Of a stretch of DNA of 64,000 nucleotides, positions 26,057 through 34,861 are shown in pieces. Within the stretch, counting starts at the first letter, position 1; each line of letters begins with the position of its first letter. The DNA is from Streptomyces venezuelae (GTDB lineage: Bacteria > Actinomycetota > Actinomycetes > Streptomycetales > Streptomycetaceae), in assembly GCF_008642315.1 (NCBI RefSeq), contig NZ_CP029192.1, forward strand, positions 7,688,001 through 7,752,000, in the 5' to 3' direction. The translations under genes and the position numbers were made by a program. The notes below the pieces were generated by a model. It had not been told where the DNA came from and made no database searches. It was given only the letters and a program-made list of their open reading frames with translations.

Positions 26057-28426
26057 TCAGTTCGAGGCGGGAAAGGACTGTTCGGTCCAGATGGTCTTGC
26101 CGGAGCGGCTGTACCGCGTGCCCCACCTCTGGACGAGCTGCGCGACGATGAGCAGACCGCGACCGCCCTCGTCCTCCTCGGTGCTGTGGCGCAGGTGCGG
26201 CGAGGTGTGACCGGGGTCGGCGACCTCGCACAGGAGGGTGCGGTCCCGGATGAGGCGTACCTGAATGGGACCTCCGGCGTACCGGACCGCGTTGGTCACC
26301 AGCTCGCTGACCACGAGTTCGGTGGCGAACGACAGCTCTTCGAGACCCCACGCGTGCAGCTGCCGGGTGGCCAGCTCCCGGGCCCGCCCCGGGGCCACCG
26401 CCTCCGCGGGCAGCTCCCATTCGCTGACCTGAGAGGCGTCGAGCTCGCGGGTGCGGACCAGCAGCAGCGCGGTGTCGTCGGCCGTCGGACCGCTCGGCAG
26501 GAGCTCCGCCACGGCCCGGTCGCAGAGCTCTTCGAGCGACGCGCCCCGTTCGCCGAGTACGCGCCCCAGTGTGTCGAGCCCGTGGTCGATGTCGCGGTCA
26601 CGGGCCTCGACCAGGCCGTCGGTGAACAGGGCCAGCAGGCTGCCCACCGGCAGCTCGATCTCCATCGACTCGAACGGCAGGCCGCCGAGGCCCAGCGGCG
26701 GCCCGGCCGGCAGCTCGGGGAAGGAGACCCGGCCGTCCGGGTCGACGACCGCGGGCGGCAGGTGCCCGGCCCTCGCCATGACGCAGCGCCGCGAGACCGG
26801 GTCGTAGACCGCGTAGAGACAGGTCGCCCCGGTCGTCACGTCGGCGTAGGCCGCGCCGGCCGCCCACGCACCGCCCCACTGCTCCTCCGCCGACTGCGCC
26901 ACCAGGTCGTCGAGCCGCGCCAGCACCTCCACGGGATCCATGTCCAGCTGGGCGAAGGCCCGCACGGTCGTGCGCAGCCGCCCCATGGTGGCCGCCGCCT
27001 GCAGCCCATGGCCGACGACGTCCCCGACCACGAGCCCGACCCGGGTGCCGGACAGCGGGATGACGTCGAACCAGTCGCCGCCGACCCCCGTCACGTCGTC
27101 CGTGGGCAGATAGCGGTGGGCGAGGTCGACGGCCGACTGCTCGGGCAGCTGCTGGGGCAGCAGCTGCCGCTGGAGGGCGAGGGAGGCGGTGCGCTCCCGG
27201 GCGAAGCGGCGGGCGTTGTCGAGGGACACGGCGGTACGGGCCACCAGCTCGTCGGCGAGCGCCACCTCACCGCTGTCGAAGGCGGCCGCGCCCGCGCCGC
27301 GCAGGAACGTGACGAGGCCGAGGACGCTGTTCCCGGCCCGCAGCGGCACGACCAGCTCCGACTCGTCGAGCACGAGACCGCCGGAGGAGAGGCTGCGGTC
27401 CTGGGGCGAGCCGGGGGGATACCGCACGGGGGAAGGGGTGCTGGACCCGCTGGCGCGGTCGGCCCGGTCGCCGGGGCAGCAGCGTGCGACCCGTACCAGC
27501 GACGCCGCCGCCGCGCCGCTGGTGGCAGGCACCTCGCCCTCCAGGACCGCCTGCGCCAGGTCGACGGTGACCTCGGCGGCGAACTCGGGCACCGCCACCT
27601 CGGTGATCTTCTCGGCGGTGACCCGCACGTCGAGGGCGCCCCCGACCCCGCGGCCCGCCTCGACGAGCAGGGCGAGGCGCCGCTGGGCCTTGTAGCGGTC
27701 GGAGATGTCGAAGGCGTCCTCGCAGACGCCGATCACGCGTCCGTCGGCGTCCTGGAGCCGGTAGTAGGCGCAGGACCAGAGGTGTTCCGTGTCCGGGTCG
27801 CTGGGCGGGCGGCCCTGGAAGTGCAGGTCCAGGAAGGGCTCGCCGGTGTCGAGCACGTGCCGCATGACCGCTTCGAGGGTCGGCGGATGCCCCTTCGTCA
27901 CGAACTTCCCGTCGGAGTACAGCTCGTCGGCCCGCATGCCGCGGAACTGGGCGAACGGGCGCCCTATCTCCCGCTCGTACGCCGTGTTGCACCAGGTCAG
28001 ACGCAGGTCGGTGTCGTAGATGCCGAGGCCCACGGGGGACTGGGTGGCCAGCCCGTGCAGCAGAGCGAGGCGCGCCTCCCACTCCCGGAGGGCCTTGAGC
28101 TCGGTGGCGACGAGCACGCGGACGGCCGGTCCCGCTCCCGGCAGCGTGCACACGGCGGTGGCGACGACCACCTCGTGCCCGTCACGGTGGCGGGCGACGC
28201 GGATCTCGTTCCCCTGGAACTGGAGCGGGGGACCGGAGGACGTCGCGCCCGGCGCCAGGAACGTGGAGACCGGCCGCCCGACGACGTCGTGCGCACCGTA
28301 GCCGAGGAGCCTCTCGGCGGCCGGACTCCACCCGATGACGATGTCCTGGGCGTCGATGACCGCCGTGGCCGCCCTGGTGACGTCGAGGGGACCACGGAAG
28401 TCGGCCTGCTCACGCCCTGCCGTCAT
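26057..28426 (-). CDS. PAS-PAS-GAF-SpoIIE (PP2C) phosphatase with HATPase domain
   Basis: A 789-residue multidomain signalling protein. In order it has a PAS domain (about 15-110, VIGWSPAAERLLGYG), a second PAS (about 125-245, ending VCEDAFDISDRYKAQRR), a GAF domain (about 255-400), a SpoIIE/PP2C phosphatase core (about 415-640, with GGDWFDVIPL and VVGDVVGHGLQAA) and a C-terminal anti-sigma-type ATPase (about 660-785, VVSELVTNAVRYAGGP). Such proteins dephosphorylate anti-anti-sigma factors and may bind sigma regulators through the ATPase. I chose ATG 28426. A GTG at 28483 would add 19 residues without a better ribosome site. Soluble; ligand unknown. Confidence 0.88.
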   Translation of the reverse strand: MTAGREQADFRGPLDVTRAATAVIDAQDIVIGWSPAAERLLGYGAHDVVGRPVSTFLAPGATSSGPPLQFQGNEIRVARHRDGHEVVVATAVCTLPGAGPAVRVLVATELKALREWEARLALLHGLATQSPVGLGIYDTDLRLTWCNTAYEREIGRPFAQFRGMRADELYSDGKFVTKGHPPTLEAVMRHVLDTGEPFLDLHFQGRPPSDPDTEHLWSCAYYRLQDADGRVIGVCEDAFDISDRYKAQRRLALLVEAGRGVGGALDVRVTAEKITEVAVPEFAAEVTVDLAQAVLEGEVPATSGAAAASLVRVARCCPGDRADRASGSSTPSPVRYPPGSPQDRSLSSGGLVLDESELVVPLRAGNSVLGLVTFLRGAGAAAFDSGEVALADELVARTAVSLDNARRFARERTASLALQRQLLPQQLPEQSAVDLAHRYLPTDDVTGVGGDWFDVIPLSGTRVGLVVGDVVGHGLQAAATMGRLRTTVRAFAQLDMDPVEVLARLDDLVAQSAEEQWGGAWAAGAAYADVTTGATCLYAVYDPVSRRCVMARAGHLPPAVVDPDGRVSFPELPAGPPLGLGGLPFESMEIELPVGSLLALFTDGLVEARDRDIDHGLDTLGRVLGERGASLEELCDRAVAELLPSGPTADDTALLLVRTRELDASQVSEWELPAEAVAPGRARELATRQLHAWGLEELSFATELVVSELVTNAVRYAGGPIQVRLIRDRTLLCEVADPGHTSPHLRHSTEEDEGGRGLLIVAQLVQRWGTRYSRSGKTIWTEQSFPASN

Positions 28427-28536
28427 GGCGCCACACCAGCCCCGTTCATCTTCCAAAGAATCCGCTGTCCGCGGGACGGGCACAACCGCGGTACGCCCAG
28501 TCAGCGGAGGCCCGGCGCCGTCGCCGCCGCGAATAC

Positions 28537-28764
28537 TCGGCGCTGGGTGCCCGGACAGGCCTGTGCGTGCACATGCGCGCGGCGGCGCTCGGCGTGTCGG
28601 CGATCGCCACGAGGCCCGCCCTGGCCTTCACCGTCGTCAAGCCGGCCGGCGCTGCGGCCCTGATCTGGCTCGGGGTGCGAGCTCTGACCTGCCGCCGCCG
28701 CTGGGACCGGGCCACCGGCGGGCTGTTCATGGCGGTGGGCGTCGGCGTGGCGGCGGTGGAATGA
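28537..28764 (+). pseudogene. LysE/RhtB-family exporter remnant
   Basis: Translation in the frame of 28567 gives a fragment containing HMRAAALGVSAI, LAFTVVKPAGAAALIWLGVR and a Thr-Gly-Gly-Leu ending helix. These match the second and third membrane helices of LysE-type amino-acid exporters and then jump straight to the C-terminal helix. The N-terminal helix and the central NPK region are missing. There is no credible start with a ribosome site. About 75 residues remain of a roughly 205-residue family, consistent with internal deletion and decay. Confidence 0.6.
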
Positions 28765-28795
28765 CGGTGTACGACACCGTCCCCTCGACCGCACA

Positions 28796-28807
28796 TGGTC
28801 TAGACCG
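28796..28807. promoter_or_regulatory. DasR-like (dre) operator candidate
   Basis: The 10-bp perfect palindrome GGTCTAGACC (28797-28806) with a 5' T matches 11 of 12 core positions of the DasR site TGGTCTAGACCA. The outer flanks do not match. It lies 66 bp upstream of the lactonase start, just before a TAGCGT at 28813-28818. DasR is the GntR-family repressor that responds to amino-sugar phosphates in Streptomyces. The match is by eye. Confidence 0.5.
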
Positions 28808-28872
28808 ACTGCTAGCGTCTGGCGCACGAGTGGCGCGACGGACGGGGCGCCCGGGGCGAGAGGGGACAAGTC

Positions 28873-29913
28873 GTGGTCGTCGGCAGGCAGGCGGGGCGGG
28901 CGTACATCGGATCCTTCACCGCGGCCGGGGGGCCGGGTGTGATCACCGCGTCCGTCGCGCCGGAGAGCGGGGCGTTGACCGTGCTCGGTGCCACGGACGC
29001 GGTCGCCGACCCGTCCTATCTCGCGCTCTCGTCCGACGGGGAGACGCTGTACGCGGTGAGTGAGACCTCCGACGGGGGCGTCGCCGCGTTCCGTACCGCG
29101 GGCGACAGGGCCGAGTTGACCGGGCCGCCCGTGCCCGTCGGGTCTGCGCCGACCCACCTCGCCCTGTACGACGGGCACGTGCTCACCGCCAACTACCGGT
29201 CGGGCAGCGTCACCGCCGTGCAGGTGCGCGGCGACGGGACCCTCGTCCCGACGCCGTCGAGCGAGCTGCGGCACACCGGTTCGGGACCGCACCCGCAGCG
29301 TCAGCAGAGCCCGCACGCGCATCAGGTCCTCGCGGACCCGAGCGGCCGCTGGGCGGTCAGTGCCGACCTCGGCACGGACTCCGTGCGCGTGTGCGCCTTC
29401 GGGGAGAGCGGGCTGACCCTGCACCGCGAGGTGGCGCTGCGTCCGGGGTCCGGTCCGCGGCACCTCGTGTTCCACCCGCGCGGCGACCGCGCGTACATCC
29501 TCAACGAGCTCAGCCCCACCCTCACCGTCTGCACCTGGGACGCCGCCGACGGCTCGCTCAAGCCGCTCGGCGAGCTGCCCGTCCTCGCGGAGGCCCCGGA
29601 GGGCGACACGTACCCCTCGGAGGTCGTGATCGCGCCCGACGGGCGGTTCCTGTGGGCCGCCACGCGCGGCCCGGACGTCATCTCGGTCATCGCGCTCGAC
29701 GAGACGGGCGACGTGCCGAGTCTGAAGGCGACGGTGCCGTGCGGCGGCACGTGGCCGCGCGACCTGGCGATCGATCCGGCGGGACGGCACCTGTACGCGG
29801 CCAATGAGCGCTCCGGGGACGTCACCTGGTTCGCGATCGACCAGGAGACGGGCATCCCGAGCCGTACGGGCTCCGTCGCGGCGCCCGCGGCCTCCTGCGT
29901 GGTCTTCGGCTGA
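28873..29913 (+). CDS. Lactonase family protein (6-phosphogluconolactonase-like beta-propeller)
   Basis: A 346-residue seven-bladed propeller of the Pgl/lactonase family. Blades repeat a pattern ending in phrases such as DPSYLALSSDGETLYAVSE, HQVLADPSGRWAVSADLG and PRDLAIDPAGRHLYAANE. The Pgl type hydrolyses 6-phosphogluconolactone in the oxidative pentose-phosphate route; some members act on other lactones or are structural. GTG 28873 is chosen with GAGAGGGGA nearby upstream. A DasR-like palindrome lies upstream and a strong hairpin terminator follows. Confidence 0.8.
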   Translation: MVVGRQAGRAYIGSFTAAGGPGVITASVAPESGALTVLGATDAVADPSYLALSSDGETLYAVSETSDGGVAAFRTAGDRAELTGPPVPVGSAPTHLALYDGHVLTANYRSGSVTAVQVRGDGTLVPTPSSELRHTGSGPHPQRQQSPHAHQVLADPSGRWAVSADLGTDSVRVCAFGESGLTLHREVALRPGSGPRHLVFHPRGDRAYILNELSPTLTVCTWDAADGSLKPLGELPVLAEAPEGDTYPSEVVIAPDGRFLWAATRGPDVISVIALDETGDVPSLKATVPCGGTWPRDLAIDPAGRHLYAANERSGDVTWFAIDQETGIPSRTGSVAAPAASCVVFG

Positions 29914-29925
29914 GAGACACGCCCG

Positions 29926-29975
29926 CGTACGACGACGGGCCCGCCCCCACATCGGGGCGGGCCCGTCGTCGTACG
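29926..29975. terminator. Bidirectional hairpin terminator
   Basis: A perfect 22-bp inverted repeat (arms 29926-29947 and 29954-29975) with a 6-base loop. It sits between the convergent lactonase and CbiX-fold genes, 13 bp after the lactonase stop. The stem is very GC-rich and there is no U-tract, as is common in Streptomyces. Confidence 0.9.
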
Positions 29976-29987
29976 TACGGGGTCGCT

Positions 29988-30932
29988 TCAGTGCGCGGGC
30001 GCACCCGAGGGCTGCTGCGGCGTGATGCCGAGCGCCGTCGTGTACTTGGCCAGCGCCAGCTTGCCGATCGCCGGGTAGGGGCCGATCGGCTCGGCGACGG
30101 ACAGGCCCGACTCCTTCGCGGCCGCCTCCAGCAGAGCGCTGTCGAGCTCCGGGCCGATCAGGTACGGCGCGAGGGCCAGCTGCGTCGAGCCGGAACCGCG
30201 CAGTTGCTCGGCGGTCGCGGCGATGGCGCCCTCCTCGTCGAGCGCGGCGGCCATCACCGGCACCGCGAGACGCGCGGCGAGCAGCATGCCGGTGATCCCG
30301 GCGGCCTGCACGGCCTCGTCGCCGCCGACGGTGGCCAGCACGATGCCGTCCGCGGCCGTCGCCACGGTGAACAGGCGGGCGCGGTCGGCGCGGGCGAGCC
30401 CGGCCTCCGAGAGGCGCACGTGCAGGGCCTCGGCGAGCAGCGGGTGCGGGCCGAGGACGTCGGTGAGCTCGGCGGCGGCACGGCTGTCCATGACGGCCTG
30501 CCGGACGCGCCGCATCAGCGCGGCGTCGGGGCCCGCGAGCAGCGGCACGACGACGGCGACAGGACCCTCGGGGTCGGCCACCTCGGCGCCCGCGGCACGC
30601 GCGCGCTCGACGCGGGCGGTGCGCTCCGCGGCCGCGTGCGCGAGCACGGAGTGCAGCGAGGGGAACTCGGGGAACGACGTGACGGTGGCGTCTTCCTCAC
30701 CGTCGAGGTAACCGATTCTGGCGTCGAGACCGGGCAGCTCGGAGCGGGCGATGCTCACGACTTCCTCGGCGAGGCCGCGCATGGTGGTGCTGGGGGCGCC
30801 CGGCACGGCGAGAACAAGTGCGGGCGCGCCCTCAGGAGCCGCGACGGGCTCCGGACGGCGGTGCCGGCCCGGCTGACGGGGGCGCGGCATTCGTACTGGC
30901 AGGCCGGATGCGGGCCCAGTGGGGGAGCTCAT
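29988..30932 (-). CDS. CbiX/sirohydrochlorin chelatase-fold protein lacking usual metal histidines
   Basis: A 314-residue protein with two CbiX-type half domains. The first strand reads ALVLAVPGAPS where chelatases have an AHGS motif, and the later PLLAGPDAALMRRV lacks the second usual histidine. The second half (from FTVATAADGIVLATVGG) also lacks His at the equivalent place, but keeps LALAPYLIGPELDSALLEAA, typical of the fold. Class II chelatases insert Co, Ni or Fe into sirohydrochlorin. Loss of the metal ligands suggests a non-catalytic or divergent role. ATG 30932 is chosen; an upstream in-frame start at 30962 adds ten residues. Confidence 0.68.
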   Translation of the reverse strand: MSSPTGPASGLPVRMPRPRQPGRHRRPEPVAAPEGAPALVLAVPGAPSTTMRGLAEEVVSIARSELPGLDARIGYLDGEEDATVTSFPEFPSLHSVLAHAAAERTARVERARAAGAEVADPEGPVAVVVPLLAGPDAALMRRVRQAVMDSRAAAELTDVLGPHPLLAEALHVRLSEAGLARADRARLFTVATAADGIVLATVGGDEAVQAAGITGMLLAARLAVPVMAAALDEEGAIAATAEQLRGSGSTQLALAPYLIGPELDSALLEAAAKESGLSVAEPIGPYPAIGKLALAKYTTALGITPQQPSGAPAH

Positions 30933-31027
30933 GCGCCCGCATGCTACTGGCTTGCGGGCCATCCCTGTTCGGGGAGGGTGCAGGTGGGCGGTATAAGTCC
31001 GTTTTTGTCTGATGAATTACGCAGAGG

Positions 31028-32056
31028 TCAACTGTCACCTTGTTCATGGTCACCCGCACCGTGGACGGAGAGCATGCGGGAGTCGAGCGGCAGTCGCAAC
31101 CGGCCCTCGGCGACATCCGCCGCTATGCGCACCGCGCCGTCGAGCGGATCCCCGGCCGCGGGGACCGGCCGCGCGTGCGGCAGTTGCTCCGCGAGCTCGG
31201 CGCGCAGGGGTGCGAGCAGCGGCTCGCCCAGGTTGAGGAGTCCGCCGGTGAAGGCGACGTCGCAGGCGTCCGCGACGGGGCAGACGGCGGCCGCCGCCTC
31301 GGCGATGTGGCGGGCAGCGGCCCGCAGGATGCCGTCCGCCACGGGGTCGTCCGCGGCGCATTCCGCCACGTGGGGCGCGAAGGAGGCGAGGACCGCGGGC
31401 CGGTCGGCGCGCGGATAGAGCTGCCCCGGCAGCCCGGCCGGCGGGCCGAACGCCGCCTCGGCGCGTGCGAGCAGCGCCCGCGAACCGCCGCGCCTGCCGT
31501 CGTGCGCCCGCATCGCCGCTTCGAGCCCGGCGCGACCGATCCAGGCGCCGCCGCCGCAGTCGCCCAGCAGGTGCCCCCAGCCGTCGGCGCGGCGCCAGGC
31601 GGTCAGATCCGTGCCGATCGCGATCATCCCGGTGCCCGCGGCGACGACGGCGCCGGGACGGTCGCCGAGCGCTCCCGCGTACGCGGTGACGGCGTCGGCG
31701 GCCAGCGCCGTGCGCCGTACGCCCAGCGCCCGGCCGAGCGCGGCGGGCAGCGCGGCGCGGAGGTCGTCACCGAGGGTCGCCATGCCCGCGGCGCCGACGG
31801 CGACGGCCGCGATCCGCCCGCCGCCCGCCTGCTCCAGCAAGCCCCGCGCCATGGGCAGCAGTTGCTCCACGAAGTGTCCGGCGTCGATGCCGCGCGGGCC
31901 GGTGCGCACCGGCGCGACGGCGCGCACCGGGTCGGGGCGGCGCATGCCCTGCGGGACGTGCAGGGCGGCCCGCAGCCCCGAACCGCCCGAGTCGACCCCC
32001 AGTACGCACTCCCGCACGGACTGCGACACCCGCTCCTCGGCTCCGTCCGATGTCAC
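31028..32056 (-). CDS. BadF/BadG-family kinase (N-acetylglucosamine kinase-like)
   Basis: A 342-residue ASKHA-fold kinase. The phosphate-1 motif [14 protein letters not shown] is at the start, followed by [12 protein letters not shown], a second phosphate loop [12 protein letters not shown] and [17 protein letters not shown]. These fit the eukaryotic-type GlcNAc kinase/BadF ATPase family that phosphorylates amino sugars with ATP. GTG 32056 overlaps the stop of the uracil-DNA glycosylase gene by 4 bp, so the two are co-translated. The amino-sugar link fits the DasR-like site nearby, but that site controls another gene. Confidence 0.8.
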   Translation of the reverse strand: MTSDGAEERVSQSVRECVLGVDSGGSGLRAALHVPQGMRRPDPVRAVAPVRTGPRGIDAGHFVEQLLPMARGLLEQAGGGRIAAVAVGAAGMATLGDDLRAALPAALGRALGVRRTALAADAVTAYAGALGDRPGAVVAAGTGMIAIGTDLTAWRRADGWGHLLGDCGGGAWIGRAGLEAAMRAHDGRRGGSRALLARAEAAFGPPAGLPGQLYPRADRPAVLASFAPHVAECAADDPVADGILRAAARHIAEAAAAVCPVADACDVAFTGGLLNLGEPLLAPLRAELAEQLPHARPVPAAGDPLDGAVRIAADVAEGRLRLPLDSRMLSVHGAGDHEQGDS

Positions 32057-32730
32057 GGCAGCCGCCAGTCCACCGGCTCCGCTCCCTGCTGGACCAGCAG
32101 GTCGTTGGCCCGGCTGAACGGGCGCGACCCGAAGAAGCCGCGGTCCGCCGACATGGGGGAGGGGTGCGCGGACTCCACCGAGGGCAACTGCCCGAGCAGC
32201 GGCCGCAGATTGCGCGCGTCGCGGCCCCACAGGATCGACACCAGCGGCTTGCCGCGCGCCGCGAGCGCCCGTATGGCCTGCTCCGTGACCTCCTCCCAGC
32301 CCTTGCCCCGGTGCGCGGCGGGCTTGCGCGGTGCGGTGGTCAGCGCCCTGTTGAGCAGCAGGACGCCCTGGCGCGTCCAGGGCGTGAGGTCGCCGTTCGT
32401 CGGCGCGGGCAGGCCCAGGTCGCTGTTCATCTCGCGGTAGATGTTGATGAGGCTGCCGGGCAGCGGCCGCACTTCGGGCGCGACCGAGAACGACAGGCCC
32501 ACCGCGTGACCGGGCGTGGGATAGGGGTCCTGACCGACGATCAGGACGCGGACGTCGTCGAAGGGCTGCTGGAAGGCGCGCAGGACGTTCGCCCCCGACG
32601 GGAGATAGGTGCGTCCCGAGGCGATCTCCGCGCGCAGGAAGTCCCCCATCGAGGCGATCCGTTCGGCCACCGGTCCCAGGGCCTCGGCCCAGCCGGTCTC
32701 GACGATTTCATGCAAGGGTCGTGGTGCCAC
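32053..32730 (-). CDS. ung: Uracil-DNA glycosylase, family 1
   Basis: A 225-residue family-1 enzyme of normal length that excises uracil from DNA in base-excision repair. The water-activating motif GQDPYP is at residues 66-71 (catalytic Asp68). The Ser-Pro loop [13 protein letters not shown] and the FNRAL-like strand LLLNRALT are present. ATG 32730 start. The kinase gene follows with a 4-bp overlap, and a hairpin lies just upstream. Confidence 0.95.
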   Translation of the reverse strand: MAPRPLHEIVETGWAEALGPVAERIASMGDFLRAEIASGRTYLPSGANVLRAFQQPFDDVRVLIVGQDPYPTPGHAVGLSFSVAPEVRPLPGSLINIYREMNSDLGLPAPTNGDLTPWTRQGVLLLNRALTTAPRKPAAHRGKGWEEVTEQAIRALAARGKPLVSILWGRDARNLRPLLGQLPSVESAHPSPMSADRGFFGSRPFSRANDLLVQQGAEPVDWRLP

Positions 32731-32734
32731 GGCG

Positions 32735-32763
32735 TCACCCTACTGCCGTAACGGCAGGGGTGA
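32735..32763. terminator. Hairpin upstream of ung, terminator candidate
   Basis: Inverted repeat: TCACCC at 32735-32740 pairs with 32758-32763 and CTGCCG at 32743-32748 pairs with 32752-32757, with a TAA loop and a 2-base bulge. It directly follows the stop of the leftward BNR gene, so it could end that transcript before ung. Confidence 0.6.
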
Positions 32764-33849
32764 TCAACCGATGGCCGCGGCCCGCACGCACAGCACGTCC
32801 GGCAGGTGCGAGGCGAGCTGCTGCCAGGTGTCGCCGTCGTCCGCCGACGCGAACACCTCCCCGTTGCGGTTGCCGAAGTAGATGCCCGCAGGGTCGCAGT
32901 CGTCGCTGCACATGGCGTCGCGCAGCACCGTGCCGTAGTGGTCCTCGTCGGGCAGGCCCGTGCTCAGCGGCTCCCACGTCTCGCCGGCGTCGGTCGTGCG
33001 GTAGACGCGACAGCGGTGGTCGGCGGGGACGCGGTCGCTGTCGGCGGTGATGGGGAAGACATAGGCCGTGCCGCCGCGGTGCGGGTGCGCGACCACGGAG
33101 AAACCGAAGTCGGACGGCAGCCCGCCGCCGATGTCGGTCCAGTGCGCGCCCGCGTCGTCGCTGCGGTACACACCCCAGTGGTTCTGCAGGTACAGCCGGT
33201 CCGGGTCGGCGGCGTCCCGCGCCACTTTGTGCACGCACTGACCGAACTCGGGGTTCGGGTCGGGCAGGAACACCGCCGAGACGCCGTCGTTCGAAGGCGC
33301 CCAGTTCGCGCCGCCGTCCTCGGTGCGGAACACCCCGGCGGTGGAGACCGCGACCGTCACCGCGCGCGGGTCCCGGACGTCGGTCAGCACGGTGTGCAGG
33401 CCCTCTCCGCCGCCGCCCGGCACCCACTTGGACCGGGTGGGGTGTTCCCACAGGGGCCGCACGAGCGAGAAGGACTCGCCGCGGTCCTCCGAGCGGTACA
33501 GCGCGGCGGGCTCCGTGCCCGCGTACACGACGTCCGGCTCGGCGGCCGCCGGGTGCAGCTGCCACACGCGCTCCAGCGAAGCCCCGGTCTCCTTGGGGAA
33601 CTTCACGGCGGGCTTCGACGGCTCCGTCCACGTCCGCCCGAGGTCGTCGGAGTGGAAGACGGAAGGACCCCAGTGCGCGCTGTCACCGCCGGCCAGGAGG
33701 CGCGGGGTGGGGCCACGGTTGTCGATGGCCACCGAGTACACGGCCTGCGCGTTGAAGTACGGGCTGTCGTCGAACTCCCAGGCACCCCCTCGCCTGCGGC
33801 CGATGAACAGGCCCTTGCGGGTGCCTACGGTCAGGATGATGTCGGCCAT
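32764..33849 (-). CDS. BNR/Asp-box beta-propeller protein (sialidase-like)
   Basis: A 361-residue propeller with six Asp-box (SxDxGxTW-type) motifs: SDDLGRTW, SEDRGESF, TEDGGANW, SDDAGAHW, TTDAGETW and SADDGDTW. These occur in sialidases, Ycf48-like assembly factors and secreted glycosidases. There is no signal peptide, and I cannot place the sialidase catalytic Arg/Glu/Tyr set. Function is therefore unassigned; annotation as exo-alpha-sialidase would rest on fold only. ATG 33849 is preferred, with GGAGG ending 8 bases upstream, over GTG 33858. Confidence 0.75.
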   Translation of the reverse strand: MADIILTVGTRKGLFIGRRRGGAWEFDDSPYFNAQAVYSVAIDNRGPTPRLLAGGDSAHWGPSVFHSDDLGRTWTEPSKPAVKFPKETGASLERVWQLHPAAAEPDVVYAGTEPAALYRSEDRGESFSLVRPLWEHPTRSKWVPGGGGEGLHTVLTDVRDPRAVTVAVSTAGVFRTEDGGANWAPSNDGVSAVFLPDPNPEFGQCVHKVARDAADPDRLYLQNHWGVYRSDDAGAHWTDIGGGLPSDFGFSVVAHPHRGGTAYVFPITADSDRVPADHRCRVYRTTDAGETWEPLSTGLPDEDHYGTVLRDAMCSDDCDPAGIYFGNRNGEVFASADDGDTWQQLASHLPDVLCVRAAAIG

Positions 33850-33940
33850 GCCGACCACCTCCGGGACGTCGTTGTCTCAGGTACCGGTCAGTCTGCACCC
33901 CGGCACTGACAATCTCCCCCGGGGACGGCATCCGTGCAGG

Positions 33941-34861
33941 TCAGAGCCGTGTGTTCCGGCTCGCGGAGCCACCCGCGGCCAGCTCGTCCGCCACCTCCGC
34001 GATCGCCGCGGGCCCCACCCGGCAGCAGCCCCCGATCAGGCGCGCCCCGGCCTCCCGCCACCCCGCGACCTGCCCGGCCGAGAACCGGGCGGGCCCCCGC
34101 CAGCCCCGGGCGGCCGCGTCCCACTCCTCCCCGCTGTTCGGATAGACGACCACGGGCTTCCCGGTGACCCGCGCGGCGAGCCCCACCGCGGTCTCCGCGT
34201 CCCTCGGGTCGCAGCAGTTCACGCCGACCGCGATGACCTCGTCCGCGTCGGCGGCGAGCGCGAACGCCTCGTCGAGGGGCTGCCCCGCGCGCGTGCGCGT
34301 GCCCACGACGCTGTACGACAGCCAGGCGGGCACCCCGAGGCCGCGCACCGCCCGCAGCAGGGCCCGGGCCTCGTCGGCGTCGGGCACGGTCTCCAGGGCG
34401 AGGACATCGGGTCCGGCTTCGGCGAGGGTCTCGAGCCGGGGCCGGTGGAAGCGCTCCAGCTCGTCCACCGAGAGCCCGTACCGCCCCCGGTACTCGGAGC
34501 CGTCGGCGAGCATCGCCCCGTAGGGACCCGCGGACGCGGCCACCCACACCTCGCGCCCGGCGGTGGACCCGGCACGCCGGGCCAGTGCGACGCCGAGGCG
34601 CAGGAGCTCGCGGGTGCGCCCGGCGTCGATGCCGTGCCGCGCGTACCCCTCGTACGTCGCCTGGTAGCTCGCGGTGATCGCGACCTCGGCGCCCGCCTCG
34701 TAGTACGCGCGGTGGGCGCCCTCGATCGCGGCGGGCTCGTCGGCGAGCAGCCGCGCGGACCACAGGTCGTCGCTCAGGTCGTGCCCGGCGGCCTCCAGTT
34801 GGTTGGCGAGGCCGCCGTCGAGCACGACAGGGCGCTGGGCAAGGGCGTCGGCGAGTCTCAC
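33941..34861 (-). CDS. mmuM: Homocysteine S-methyltransferase
   Basis: A 306-residue TIM-barrel enzyme of the MmuM type, transferring a methyl group from S-methylmethionine or SAM to homocysteine. The zinc-cysteine motifs are GVNCCDPRD in mid-protein and GGCCRVGPAAI near the C-terminus. VVLDGGLANQLEAAGHDL at the start is a family signature. GTG 34861 overlaps the stop of the ABC ATPase gene by 4 bp, so it is the last member of the peptide-transport operon and may use imported methionine-containing peptides (inference). Confidence 0.9.
   Translation of the reverse strand: MRLADALAQRPVVLDGGLANQLEAAGHDLSDDLWSARLLADEPAAIEGAHRAYYEAGAEVAITASYQATYEGYARHGIDAGRTRELLRLGVALARRAGSTAGREVWVAASAGPYGAMLADGSEYRGRYGLSVDELERFHRPRLETLAEAGPDVLALETVPDADEARALLRAVRGLGVPAWLSYSVVGTRTRAGQPLDEAFALAADADEVIAVGVNCCDPRDAETAVGLAARVTGKPVVVYPNSGEEWDAAARGWRGPARFSAGQVAGWREAGARLIGGCCRVGPAAIAEVADELAAGGSASRNTRL

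Larger units (their letters stand above)
28427..28872. other. Gap between divergent genes: LysE remnant and control region
   Basis: This 446-bp stretch separates the leftward PP2C gene from the rightward lactonase gene. It contains a decayed LysE-family coding fragment (about 28537-28764), a DasR-like palindrome at 28796-28807 and a TAGCGT that could be a -10 element at 28813-28818. No other gene is visible. Confidence 0.6.

Noticed and set aside
23838..26420. 860-codon open frame on the minus strand
   Set aside because: It runs antisense across the RmlC-type and aminotransferase genes and the PAP2 gene. Its Arg/Gly/Pro-rich translation is typical of shadow frames in high-GC DNA.
30933..31031. 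TTGACC on the minus strand at 31026-31031 as a promoter for the CbiX-fold gene
   Set aside because: No -10 hexamer at an acceptable distance; the only TTATAC is about 29 bp away.
32764..33849. Exo-alpha-sialidase activity for the BNR protein
   Set aside because: Six Asp-boxes show the fold, but the catalytic residues and a secretion signal are not evident.
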